A DNA stretch of 64,000 nucleotides from Natrinema salsiterrestre. GTDB taxonomy: Archaea; Halobacteriota; Halobacteria; Halobacteriales; Natrialbaceae. The notes under the pieces are model-generated. The model saw nothing but the letters and a program-made list of their open reading frames with translations, ran no database searches and was not told the origin of the DNA. Of this stretch, positions 55,204 to 63,975 are shown piece by piece (the first letter of the stretch is position 1; every line of letters begins with the position of its first letter). The stretch is taken from positions 62,001 through 126,000 of the forward strand of contig NZ_JAMQOT010000002.1 in the NCBI RefSeq assembly GCF_029502005.1, written 5' to 3'. Position numbers and translations under genes: made by a program.

Positions 55204-56634
55204 ATGAGTTCCGATCAAGATCACCTGAAAGAGACAGACACCGAGGCCCGGTTCGAGTTCAAGAAGGAAGAGAACGCCGCGGTCCGATCCGGCAAAGGCC
55301 TGACCGAGGAGGTCATCCGCATGATCTCCGAGGACAAGGACGAGCCCGACTGGATGCTCGAGCGACGCCTCCGCGCGCTCGAGCAGTACCACAACATGCC
55401 GATGCCGTCCGACTGGCCCGGCATGCCCGATCTCTCCGAGCTCGACGTCGAAGAGATCATTCCCTACATCCGACCGGACGTCGACAAGCGCGAAGGCGTC
55501 GACGACTGGACGGAGCTGCCCGACGAGATCAAGGACACGTTCGACAAGCTGGGCATTCCGGAAGCCGAGAAGAACGCCCTCTCGGGCGTCGGCGCCCAGT
55601 ACGAGTCCGAGGTCGTCTACCAGAACATGCAAGAGCAGTGGGAGGAGAAGGGCGTCATCTTCTGTAACATGGATGAGGCCGTCCGCGAGCATCCCGAGCT
55701 CGTCAAAGAGCACTTCATGACGACCTGCGTGCCGCCGAGCGACAACAAGTTCGCCGCGCTGCACGGGGCCGTCTGGTCCGGCGGGTCGTTCGTCTACGTC
55801 CCGGAGGACGTCACCGTCGAGATGCCGGTCCAGGCGTACTTCCGAATGAACTCGGAGGGGATGGGCCAGTTCGAGCACACGCTCATCATCGCCGAGGAAG
55901 GCTCCGAGGTTCACTACATCGAGGGCTGTTCCGCACCCAAGTACGGGACCCACAACCTCCACTCGGGCGGCGTCGAGGTCTTCGTCGGCGAAGACGCTCA
56001 CGTTCAGTACTCGACCGTCCAGAACTGGTCGAAGAACACGTTCAACCTGAACACCAAGCGCGCCATCTGCGAGGAGAACGGCACGATGGAGTGGGTCTCG
56101 GGCAGCATGGGCTCGAAAGTGACCATGCTCTACCCGTGTACGATCCTCAAGGGTCGCGGCTCGACCGACACCCACATCACCATCGCCCTGGCGGGCGAAG
56201 GCCAGGACATCGACACCGGCGCGAAGGTCTACCACAACGCGCCCGAGACGAGTTCGACCATCGAATCCAAGTCGATCTCCAAGGACGGCGGCCGCACCAA
56301 CTACCGCGGCCTCGTCCACATCGCCGACGGTGCGGAAAACGCGAGCACCGCCGTCGAGTGTGACGCCCTGATGTTCGACAACGAGTCCACCTCGGACACC
56401 ATGCCGTACATGGAGATCGAGGAGTCGAAGGTCGACGTCGCTCACGAGGCGACCGTCGGCAAGATCGGCGACGAGGACATCTTCTACCTCCAGTCGCGCG
56501 GACTGGACGACGACGACGCCAAGAAGATGATCGTCGCCGGCTTCATCGAGCCCATCACGGAGGAACTGCCGATCGAGTACGCGGTCGAACTCAACCGTCT
56601 CATCGAACTCGAGATGGAGGGGAGCCTCGGATAA
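55204..56634 (+). CDS. sufB: Fe-S cluster assembly scaffold SufB
   Basis: The 476-residue protein is a full-length SufB. It has the N-terminal RSGKGLTEEVIRMIS segment, the beta-helix core with MTTCVPPSDNKFAALHGA, and C-terminal FYLQSRGLDDDDAKKMIVAG. It carries the nascent iron-sulfur cluster. A possible internal promoter (CGTAATAAC) lies 30 bases before its ATG; sufC ends 58 bases upstream. Confidence 0.95.
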   Translation: MSSDQDHLKETDTEARFEFKKEENAAVRSGKGLTEEVIRMISEDKDEPDWMLERRLRALEQYHNMPMPSDWPGMPDLSELDVEEIIPYIRPDVDKREGVDDWTELPDEIKDTFDKLGIPEAEKNALSGVGAQYESEVVYQNMQEQWEEKGVIFCNMDEAVREHPELVKEHFMTTCVPPSDNKFAALHGAVWSGGSFVYVPEDVTVEMPVQAYFRMNSEGMGQFEHTLIIAEEGSEVHYIEGCSAPKYGTHNLHSGGVEVFVGEDAHVQYSTVQNWSKNTFNLNTKRAICEENGTMEWVSGSMGSKVTMLYPCTILKGRGSTDTHITIALAGEGQDIDTGAKVYHNAPETSSTIESKSISKDGGRTNYRGLVHIADGAENASTAVECDALMFDNESTSDTMPYMEIEESKVDVAHEATVGKIGDEDIFYLQSRGLDDDDAKKMIVAGFIEPITEELPIEYAVELNRLIELEMEGSLG

Positions 56635-56635
56635 T

Positions 56636-57856
56636 ATGAGCGCAGGAACACAGGTACACGCCAATCTGACGGAAGAACAGGTACGCGAGATCAGCGGGGA
56701 CCTCGAGGAACCCGAGTGGCTCCTCGAGACCCGTCTCGAGGCCCTCGCGGCCCTCGAGGAGCTCGACATGCCCGACGTCATCCGGACGCCGGGTCGGGAC
56801 TGGACGAACCTCCACGATCTGGACTTCGAGTCCCTCGTCGATCCGCTGAACGCGGCCGAGAACAAGGATCAGGTCGGCCCCGAAGAGGCCGAGGTCCTGT
56901 CCTGGAGCGACGCCGTGCAAGAGCACGAGGAGCTCCTGAAGGAGCACTTCGGCAGCATCGTCGATCCCCAGGAGAACTACCTGACGGCGCTCTCGACGGC
57001 GCTCTTTAGCACCGGGACGGTCATCTACGTCCCCGAAGGCGTCGACGCCGAGGACGTCGCCATCAGGACCGAGCAGAACTCCCGCTCGCTGTTCAACTAC
57101 ACGCTCGTCGTCACCGAGGAGTCGTCCTCGGTCACGATCCTCGAGCGCCAGTCCACCGGCGAGGAAGCCGAGGAGCAGTACTACAGCGGCGTCGTCGAAA
57201 TCGCCGCCGGCGAGAACAGCTACGTCCAGTACGGCAGCCTCCAGAACCTCTCGGAGGAGGCCTACAACTTCACCGTCAAGCGCGGCGTCGCCGACACCTA
57301 CGCCACGATCGACTGGATCGAGGGCAACCTCGGCACCCAGCTGACCAAGACCGAAGTGTCGACGACTCTCAGCGGCGACAGCTCCGAGACGCAGATCGTC
57401 GGTGCCTTCTACGGCCACAACGATCAGCACTTCGACCTCGACGCCAAGGTCTGGCACCGCGCCGAGCACACGACCGCCGACCTCGTCACCCGCGGCGTCA
57501 CCGACGACGTCGCCCGCTCGGTGTACGAGGGCGTCCAGGACGTCGGGTCCGACGCCTGGGACACCAGCTCCTACCAGCGCGAGAACACGCTGATGCTCTC
57601 CGACGAGAGCGAGGCCGACGCCTCCCCGAAGCTGATCATCAACAACCACGACACCGAGGCCAGCCACTCCGCGACGGTCGGCCAGATCGACGCGGAGGAC
57701 CTGTTCTACATGACCTCCCGCGGTGTCGACCCGCGCTCCGCTCGCAACATGCTCGTCGAGGGCTTCTTCGTCCCCGTCCTCGAGGAGATCGACGTCGACG
57801 AGCTCCGTGACGACCTCGAGGGGCTGATCGGCGCTCGACTGCGCCAGCGCGACTAG
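56636..57856 (+). CDS. sufD: Fe-S cluster assembly protein SufD
   Basis: The 406-residue product is a SufB paralogue with a shared C-terminal core (FYMTSRGVDPRSARNMLVEG) and beta-helix segments (HFDLDAKVWHRAEHTTADL). It completes the SufBC2D complex. The start is one base after the sufB stop, so translation is probably coupled. Confidence 0.95.
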   Translation: MSAGTQVHANLTEEQVREISGDLEEPEWLLETRLEALAALEELDMPDVIRTPGRDWTNLHDLDFESLVDPLNAAENKDQVGPEEAEVLSWSDAVQEHEELLKEHFGSIVDPQENYLTALSTALFSTGTVIYVPEGVDAEDVAIRTEQNSRSLFNYTLVVTEESSSVTILERQSTGEEAEEQYYSGVVEIAAGENSYVQYGSLQNLSEEAYNFTVKRGVADTYATIDWIEGNLGTQLTKTEVSTTLSGDSSETQIVGAFYGHNDQHFDLDAKVWHRAEHTTADLVTRGVTDDVARSVYEGVQDVGSDAWDTSSYQRENTLMLSDESEADASPKLIINNHDTEASHSATVGQIDAEDLFYMTSRGVDPRSARNMLVEGFFVPVLEEIDVDELRDDLEGLIGARLRQRD

Positions 57857-57947
57857 CGAGGGCTCGACTCGCGTTCGGTCCGTTTCGACCAGTTTTCGCC
57901 GCCCGTTCTCCGAGACGACTAAGTAACAGCGGCTCTCTTGTCACGAT

Positions 57948-58442
57948 ATGAGTCTGGGACAGCGTGTCTCGAGCGACCACCAGCTGACCCGATTGCTCCA
58001 GATCGGGGTCGTGCTGGAGGAACTCGTCGAGTCACGCGCCGCCCACCACATCGACTCGCTCCCGCCGGAAGAGCGAGCGGAATTCGACGAAGAGGTGGAA
58101 GAGTTGCTCGCCGAAGCCGCCGCGGAGTCGGCCGAACACCGCGAGCGACTCGAGGCGCTGATCGACGATCTCGAGGCTGAGACGGTCGGATACGAAGAGA
58201 TCAACGCACTGGTCGACGCACAGTACGGCCCGCCGGAGGACACGGACGGCGTGCTCTACGATCAACTGGCGAACGAGGAGACGGCCTACAAGTTCTACGA
58301 CGACCTGATCGACGCGATCGAGGCCTCCGAGTCAGAGTTCGCGGTGGATCGCGACCGACTCCTCGAGACGCTGTACAGTATCCGCGAGGAAGAAAAAGAA
58401 GGGGTCGAGGAAGTGACCGAGATCATGGAGCACAGAGCATGA
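57948..58442 (+). CDS. Ferritin-like domain protein (164 aa)
   Basis: A helical bundle protein with Glu/His-rich positions in EERAEFDEEVEELLAEAAAE, EHRERLEALI and EETAYKFYDDLIDAIEASE. This is the rubrerythrin/ferritin-like fold found after suf genes in haloarchaea. It may store or buffer iron for cluster assembly. Its stop overlaps the next ORF (ATGA, 58439-58442). Confidence 0.8.
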   Translation: MSLGQRVSSDHQLTRLLQIGVVLEELVESRAAHHIDSLPPEERAEFDEEVEELLAEAAAESAEHRERLEALIDDLEAETVGYEEINALVDAQYGPPEDTDGVLYDQLANEETAYKFYDDLIDAIEASESEFAVDRDRLLETLYSIREEEKEGVEEVTEIMEHRA

Positions 58443-58582
58443 TCGGGGCGAGAGCTACGTCGATCACGGCGGCCGCGATCGGTGGTCGGTCACCGTTCGA
58501 GACGCGCATCGACACCCGAATCCGGAACCGCCAGCGAGCGATCGACGCGACGCGCAGTCGCACTGACGGAGGGACGCTATGA
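58439..58582 (+). CDS. Possible 47-aa basic protein in the Suf/DtxR operon
   Basis: The ORF starts with ATGA overlapping the ferritin-like stop and ends with TGA inside the ATGA of the DtxR start (58579-58582), so it fits exactly between its neighbours. The product has nine arginines and only four acidic residues, with the core ETRIDTRIRNRQRAIDATRS; this is unusual for a haloarchaeon. No family is recognised. Exact tiling supports it; the short length and lack of known homologues limit confidence. Confidence 0.4.
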   Translation: MIGARATSITAAAIGGRSPFETRIDTRIRNRQRAIDATRSRTDGGTL

Positions 58583-59013
58583 ACACTGCCGATCAATATC
58601 TCAAGGCGATCTACCTGGCACAGCGAATCGAGGACGGCCCCGCATCCACCGGCACGCTCGCGGACTTGCTCGAGGTGAGTCCGGCCAGCGTCAACGAGAT
58701 GATCGGGAAACTCGAGGAGCGAGAGCTCGTCGACCACGAGAAGTACAAGGGGGCGAGTCTGACCGACGAGGGACTCGAGCGCGCCCACAACGCCCTCCAG
58801 ACGTACTGCATCATCGAGCGGTTCCTCGCGAACGTCCTCGAGGTCGACGAGTTTCGCGACGAAGCCCGCGCACTGGAGAGCGTCATCGACGATACCGTCG
58901 CGGAGCGACTCGACACGATCATCGATCGGCCCGACCAGTGTCCCGACTGTTTCGACGCCGAGCAGGACTGCTGTGAGCTACTCGAACTCGAGGCCGGCGG
59001 TCACGCGGACTGA
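58579..59013 (+). CDS. DtxR/SirR family metal-dependent regulator
   Basis: The 144-residue protein has a winged helix (QYLKAIYLAQRIEDGPASTG and VSPASVNEMIGKLEERELV), then the metal-binding/dimerisation domain (ERAHNALQTYCIIERFLANV) and a cysteine-rich tail (QCPDCFDAEQDCC). It probably represses iron-dependent genes. The GGAGGG six bases before the ATG is a good ribosome binding site. Its operon position makes the suf genes candidate targets. Confidence 0.9.
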   Translation: MNTADQYLKAIYLAQRIEDGPASTGTLADLLEVSPASVNEMIGKLEERELVDHEKYKGASLTDEGLERAHNALQTYCIIERFLANVLEVDEFRDEARALESVIDDTVAERLDTIIDRPDQCPDCFDAEQDCCELLELEAGGHAD

Positions 59014-59028
59014 GTTCTCGGCTCGTTT

Positions 59029-60834
59029 TCACGTGTGATCGGACGGTGACCGATCACCGAACCGAACGTATCGCCGTCCAACGACCGCAGCGGCCGCGAG
59101 GGCGACGACGACCGCGACGCTGAGACCGACCGGGAACGACCACGAGTCGCCCGACCAGTCCGACTCGAACACGTCGGCGTAGTAGGTCCCGACCGCTTCG
59201 CCGTGGAGCGCGAGGAGCACCTCGCGGTTGTTGTGTAACGAGTTCGAGTTCCAGTTCGCGCTCCCGACGATCGCCGTCTCTCGATCGATCACGACGCCCT
59301 TGGCGTGTATCTTCTCGAACCGGTCGGTGTCTTCGACGAGTCGAACCTCGAGCGGGAGGTCCTCGCGCTCGGCCGCCCGCTCGAGGCCGGTCGCGAGATT
59401 CTCGTTCTCCTCGGCGTTGTACTCCGCCGATCCGAGCAGGATCCGAACGTCGACGCCGCGGCGGGCCGCCTCGACGGTCGCTTCGAGCAGCGACACGTCG
59501 GCCGCGATACTGGGTTGGATCACGAGGAGTTCGTCCTCCGCGCTCGCGATCAACTCCATCAGTCGTCCCTCGGCGTTGTCCGGTGCGAGCAGGAGTTCGG
59601 CCGACTCGACGGGAACCGTCGACGGCTCGTGGGTCGTCGGGAACTCGGTTTCGGAGTCCGACGACAGGAATTCCGGTTCGCCGTCGACGAACGAGGTGTT
59701 TCGTCGATACGCTGGGCCGGAGGTCGTGTCCCGCCCCTCGAAGTCCGCACGGAAGACGGCCGCGAGATCGCTCGCGAGGGTTTCGTCCTCGAGTCGGACG
59801 CCCCACCCGCGGCTGCTCTCGCCGCCGACGCCCGCCGGCTTCCAGTTTTCGCTCGTGACCAGAACGCGATCGTCGGCGACGGCGTATTTAGGGTGGTGAA
59901 ACCGGTAGCGTGCGTCTTCGCCGCCGATCACTCGGACATCGACGCCGCCGTCCGCGAGCGTCTCGAGGACGTCCGCGGTCGGTGCCGGCGTGCCGCCGAC
60001 CGGGCTCGCCTCGAGGAGTACCGAGACGTCGACGCCGCGTTCGGCCGCGTCGACGAGATCGGCGGCGATGGGCTCGGAAGTGACGGTGTAGCCGGCAAGT
60101 AGGAGCCGGTTATCGGCGGTTCGAATCGTCTCTCTGGGGACGCGGGGGGAATCGGGGAGGACGAACGCCGTCGCCTCGTCGACCGCGGCGCTCGAGACGG
60201 GGAAGCAGGTCGCGTCGGCGGGCCACCACTGGCCGTTGACGGTGTCGTCGTTCCGACTGGTGGTTGCCCCCGTCAGTTCCGTCCGATACCACCGCTCCGC
60301 GGTCGGCGCGCGGTCGTAGGAGACCGAATCGATCGCGGCCGTCGCGTTTCGGAGTCGAAGCTCGTCACCGCCGTTCGCGAGTTGCAGATGGCCCTCGAGC
60401 CCGAGAACCGGCGTGTCGGTGAGCCGTGTCGTGGCGTTCGGAGACGTACTCAGCGCGGTACGACCGGAGACCGTCTCGTTCGGGAGTCGCGCCGTCGTGT
60501 GGCCGTCCGTGAGGGTCCAATTCTCGAGTCGGGTGTCGGGCGGCGTCTCGAGGACGGCGAACTCGCCGGCGTTTTCCTCGGTCGGCGGGTTCGGCGCGAG
60601 TTCGACGATGCGCGGCCGCGTCGGCGTGTCCGTCGCGGTCGGCCTCGTCGTGTCGCTCGCCCGTTGCGGACAGGCACGGGCGGACGCGTCGGGTTCGCTA
60701 TCAGGGGTGGCTCGAGCCGTGGGCTGCCCGGTCGTCACTGTGCCGGTGGCAACTGCGAACCCAGCGAGTATCGTGGTACTGGTGACGAGACAACAGGCGA
60801 AGACGGCAACGAGGGCGGCTCGCCGGATATCCAT
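59029..60834 (-). CDS. Secreted, membrane-anchored phospholipase D-like protein with lamin-tail domain
   Basis: The 601-residue protein has an N-terminal signal (AALVAVFACCLVTSTTILAG), a Thr-rich linker and a lamin-tail-type domain (about 75-190). Two PLD-like domains follow with HKD motifs HPKYAVAD near 314 and HAKGVVID near 510. A C-terminal helix (WSFPVGLSVAVVVALAAAAVVG) and basic tail end it. It should act outside the cell as a phosphodiesterase or nuclease. ATG 60834 is chosen because the upstream frame reads through the dispersed element. Confidence 0.85.
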   Translation of the reverse strand: MDIRRAALVAVFACCLVTSTTILAGFAVATGTVTTGQPTARATPDSEPDASARACPQRASDTTRPTATDTPTRPRIVELAPNPPTEENAGEFAVLETPPDTRLENWTLTDGHTTARLPNETVSGRTALSTSPNATTRLTDTPVLGLEGHLQLANGGDELRLRNATAAIDSVSYDRAPTAERWYRTELTGATTSRNDDTVNGQWWPADATCFPVSSAAVDEATAFVLPDSPRVPRETIRTADNRLLLAGYTVTSEPIAADLVDAAERGVDVSVLLEASPVGGTPAPTADVLETLADGGVDVRVIGGEDARYRFHHPKYAVADDRVLVTSENWKPAGVGGESSRGWGVRLEDETLASDLAAVFRADFEGRDTTSGPAYRRNTSFVDGEPEFLSSDSETEFPTTHEPSTVPVESAELLLAPDNAEGRLMELIASAEDELLVIQPSIAADVSLLEATVEAARRGVDVRILLGSAEYNAEENENLATGLERAAEREDLPLEVRLVEDTDRFEKIHAKGVVIDRETAIVGSANWNSNSLHNNREVLLALHGEAVGTYYADVFESDWSGDSWSFPVGLSVAVVVALAAAAVVGRRYVRFGDRSPSDHT

Positions 60835-61183
60835 CGCTCCGTCTGGTCGTCCTTTCGGATTTAAAATGTCGGATCCAATCCGGTCGGGTAGGGAGACGGT
60901 TAGTCGACTCTTTCGAGAAGGGTACGGATAGTCAATCGAGGGAACGAGTCCGCTCGTGCTGGCAACACTGAACGGCCACGCCCTCCCCAGCCGACTCACT
61001 CGCTCACTTCGTTCGCTCGTTCGTCCCTCGCACGGCTTCGTGCCGCGGTGAACCGCGGCACAGCGTGCGCCACCGTATATCGTACCATCGTGGAACAATA
61101 GAGCGTTCGACGCCGTTCGTCACGTCAGTTTCTCATCGATCGGTTGAATCGAGTTCACTGAGCGGTTCGCTGCGGCCCGAGCG
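60835..61183 (-). other. Intergenic region holding dispersed element copy B
   Basis: No gene is seen. The promoter of the phospholipase gene probably lies in the AT-rich part near 60850-60880 (ATTTAAAATG). The repeat element occupies 60959-61073. The remaining sequence shows nothing else. Confidence 0.5.
60959..61073 (-). repeat. Dispersed hairpin element, copy B
   Basis: This copy, read on the minus strand, matches the element at 5816-5937. The stem is GTGCCGCGGT/ACCGCGGCAC with a 2-base loop (61040-61049 and 61052-61061 on the plus strand). Two stem positions differ from copy A with their partners changed to match. It lies 110 bases after the HEAT gene stop, in that gene's sense orientation. 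Confidence 0.8.
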
Positions 61184-62536
61184 TCAGGCTGCGGGCTCGA
61201 GGTCCGCGTTCTCGGCTTCGGCCTGCACGAGGTAGGCGCGGTCGTCGTCGTAGTCGGCGACGATCTCGAGGGCGTCTTCGGTGCCGATGCGGTTGAGCGC
61301 CCACGCGGCGCTGGCTCGGACGCGGTCGGACTCGTCGTCTTCGAGGACGTCCGCGAGCGGGTCGATGGCGCGGGTGTCGCCGATCAGCCCGAGGGCGCGG
61401 GCGGCCCAGCTGCGGACGTCGGCCTCGTCTGCGACGAGTTGCTGAGCGATCGGTTCGACCGCGTCTTCGGCACCGATCTCGCCGAGTGCGCGGAACGCGG
61501 GCCGCTGGAGGTTCGGGTTGGAATCGACGTAGTCGACGAGCGTGTCGACGACCTCCTCGTCGGCGACGCCGATCTTGCCGAGGATGGACATCGCGGCCTG
61601 ATCGCGGCGGTTGGCCTTCTGGAGCATCGGGTCGATGGCCTCCTCGGGCCCCATCCGCTCTAAGGCCTCCATGCAGTGGTCCTCCATGAAGTCGGAGTCG
61701 AACGTCTCCAGCGCGAGGAGGATCATGTCGACGTTGCCCTGCTTCTCGTGGACCTTGAGCGCGTGCCACTCCGGCGGGAAGTCCTTGACGTGATCGAGGA
61801 CGTCGTAGTACCCCTCCCGACGGAGCTGTTCGCGGATCTCGAGGTCGGTCCACTCCGTCGCGTCGTCGATATCGCTTTGCAGATCGTCGGTCGCCTCGAG
61901 CAGACCGGCGATCGTCTCGGCGTCGTCGTCCGCGTCGAGGTCGGCGGTTTCGACGGCTTCGACCGCGTCGTCGAGGGTCGCATCGAGCTGGTCGGGGACG
62001 GTTTCGCCCTGGTTTACCAGCGTGACCGACGTGTCCAGCAGATCGTTGAACTCGTCGAGGAAGTCGTCGACCGCCTCGATCAGTTCCGCGTTGCCTTCCT
62101 CGGTCCAGCGGGTGTCCGTGATCGTCCCGCTTGCGTCGGTTATCTCGCTTACGACGTCCTCGCCGTAGGGACCGCGCTGGTCCTCTAGATCCGACTCGAG
62201 GTCCGAGAGGTCGCTCTCGATCTCGTCGTACCGCTCCTGTAGCTCTTCTTCCGGCGCGGGTTCCGCGTCTTCGTCTTCCTCGTCCTCGTCGGTCTCGGGC
62301 GGCTCCGGCACCTCGACGCTCTCGAGTTCCGTTCGGAACGACTCGAGGTCGGCCTCGACGACGTCGAGGTCGTCCTCGGTCTCGGCGGCCTCGAGGTTCG
62401 AGTCGAGTCCCTCGAGGTCGGCCGCGAGTGCGTCGAGGCGCTCTCGAACGGCCGCGAGATCGGCAGCCCCCTCGTTCTCGCCCGCTTCCTCCTCCTCGGC
62501 GGCCCCGTCGTCACCGTTCGCCTCGTCCTCGCTCAT
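61184..62536 (-). CDS. HEAT-repeat protein with acidic coiled-coil N-terminus
   Basis: The 450-residue protein has an Asp/Glu-rich N-terminal 150 residues with predicted coiled coil, a helical middle, and C-terminal HEAT repeats (such as GEIGAEDAVEPIAQQLVADE and GLIGDTRAIDPLADVLEDDE). It is a scaffold; the partner is unknown. The sequence KDFPPEWHALKVHEKQGNV is a distinctive linker before the repeats. Confidence 0.85.
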   Translation of the reverse strand: MSEDEANGDDGAAEEEEAGENEGAADLAAVRERLDALAADLEGLDSNLEAAETEDDLDVVEADLESFRTELESVEVPEPPETDEDEEDEDAEPAPEEELQERYDEIESDLSDLESDLEDQRGPYGEDVVSEITDASGTITDTRWTEEGNAELIEAVDDFLDEFNDLLDTSVTLVNQGETVPDQLDATLDDAVEAVETADLDADDDAETIAGLLEATDDLQSDIDDATEWTDLEIREQLRREGYYDVLDHVKDFPPEWHALKVHEKQGNVDMILLALETFDSDFMEDHCMEALERMGPEEAIDPMLQKANRRDQAAMSILGKIGVADEEVVDTLVDYVDSNPNLQRPAFRALGEIGAEDAVEPIAQQLVADEADVRSWAARALGLIGDTRAIDPLADVLEDDESDRVRASAAWALNRIGTEDALEIVADYDDDRAYLVQAEAENADLEPAA

Positions 62537-62602
62537 CGTACCACCCGGGGACGACGCCGACGCGTGACACTGTACATACTTGACGGTCGTGTCAGCACGG
62601 CC

Positions 62603-63328
62603 CTAAGCGTTTCCATGCACGTCGACCGACGGCGACCGTTCCCGCTCGCCCCAGTACAACCAGGGGCTGAGCGTCATGTACGCCAGCCCGAGCGTCAGGA
62701 GGGCGTACGGAAACGTCCGGCCGGCGAAATTCGGAACGAGGATCGCGAGGGCGTGGACGATACCCATGATCGCGGCGTCTCGAGCCAGGAGGTCGGGGTA
62801 CTGGATCCGCGAGACCATCAGGTAACAGAACGCGCCGGTGACGGCGAGCACGAGCCACGGCCGCGTCTCGCCGGCGAGGATCGCCGCGCCGAGTATCGTG
62901 GCGGCGAGGGTCGTCTGGACGCCCTCGGTGTAACTGCCGGAGATGTCGTAGGCGGTGTACATTCCCAGCCGGGTGACGGCCATCGCGACGAACAGCGCAC
63001 AGACGCCCGTCACGAGCAGGAGGTCGGCGGTGATCGCGCCGAAATCGATTCCGAGCCCCTCAGTGACGACGACGAACGACAGGACGGCGGGAGCGACGGC
63101 GAAGGAGGCGACGTCGGCGAGCGAGTCGAGGTAGGGACCGGCGTCGGTACCGCCGTAGCGGCGCGCGAGGATGCCGTCGAGTCCGTCCGCGATCGCCGCG
63201 AGGAGGATGAGCCGGGCGGCGAGGTCGATGTCGACGGTCGCCACGACGACCGCGACGAACCCCAGGGCGGCGTTCGCGATCGTCACCGCGTCGGCGACAC
63301 CCAGCCGACCGACGAACCGGGGGAGCAT
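62603..63328 (-). CDS. pssA: Archaetidylserine synthase (CDP-alcohol phosphatidyltransferase)
   Basis: The 241-residue membrane protein has the CDP-alcohol transferase motif DG-x2-AR-x8-G-x3-D-x3-D in DGILARRYGGTDAG...LDSLADVASF and about eight hydrophobic helices. It makes archaetidylserine from CDP-archaeol and serine. In haloarchaea this lipid route is linked to archaeosortase-processed surface protein anchoring, so it may supply lipid for that process (established for related haloarchaea, inferred here). Confidence 0.88.
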   Translation of the reverse strand: MLPRFVGRLGVADAVTIANAALGFVAVVVATVDIDLAARLILLAAIADGLDGILARRYGGTDAGPYLDSLADVASFAVAPAVLSFVVVTEGLGIDFGAITADLLLVTGVCALFVAMAVTRLGMYTAYDISGSYTEGVQTTLAATILGAAILAGETRPWLVLAVTGAFCYLMVSRIQYPDLLARDAAIMGIVHALAILVPNFAGRTFPYALLTLGLAYMTLSPWLYWGERERSPSVDVHGNA

Positions 63329-63436
63329 ATGCCCGGATTCGACGGGGAGCTACCTTACGTGTTTTCGTTTCCGGAGACCGCCGTTTTCGAGAACCGAACC
63401 GGGGCGGTTATACCGCAACTCTCCCAAGGATCGCGT

Positions 63437-63871
63437 ATGCAACGGCGTGGCTATCTCGCCGCCGTCGGAACTGCGACAGCTGCGACGCTGGCCGGGTGTT
63501 CGTCGCTCCTCAGTTCGTTCGACGATAATCCCTGCGCCGGCGAGGACTGTCACATCGGAATGAGTCGCACCGAGTTCCACCCCGAGGTCTACGAGGTTTC
63601 GGTCGGTGACACTGTCGTCTGGCAGAACACGAGCGAGGCCGATCACACCGTCACGGCCTACGAGGACCTGATCCCCGAAGACGCCGAGTACTTCGCGTCC
63701 GGGGGCTACGAAAGCCAGACGGCGGCGTACGAGGCCTGGGACGACCGCGGCGGTCGACTCGGAACGCGCGACACGTACGAACACACCTTCGAAGTGCCGG
63801 GTTCCTACGAGTACTTCTGCATTCCCCACGAGGGTGCCGAAATGATCGGCGAGATCGTCGTCACCGAGTAA
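63437..63871 (+). CDS. Blue-copper (plastocyanin/halocyanin-like) lipoprotein
   Basis: The 144-residue product has a twin-arginine signal (MQRRGYLAAVG) with lipobox LAGC (Cys21) and a cupredoxin domain. The copper ligands are His70 (ADHTVTAY), Cys128 (FCIPH), His131 and Met136. It is an exported electron carrier. A GGTTATACC element at about 63406-63414 is its promoter, 28 bases before the ATG. It is divergent from the archaetidylserine synthase gene. Confidence 0.9.
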   Translation: MQRRGYLAAVGTATAATLAGCSSLLSSFDDNPCAGEDCHIGMSRTEFHPEVYEVSVGDTVVWQNTSEADHTVTAYEDLIPEDAEYFASGGYESQTAAYEAWDDRGGRLGTRDTYEHTFEVPGSYEYFCIPHEGAEMIGEIVVTE

Positions 63872-63975
63872 CGCCTCGACCGGTACGGCTCGTGACCTGA
63901 CGGCCCACCGCGGCCTCGGCGTCGGTCTCCGGTGGGACCAGCTTTATTTCCCGACGGACGAATCATCTTCCCGTA

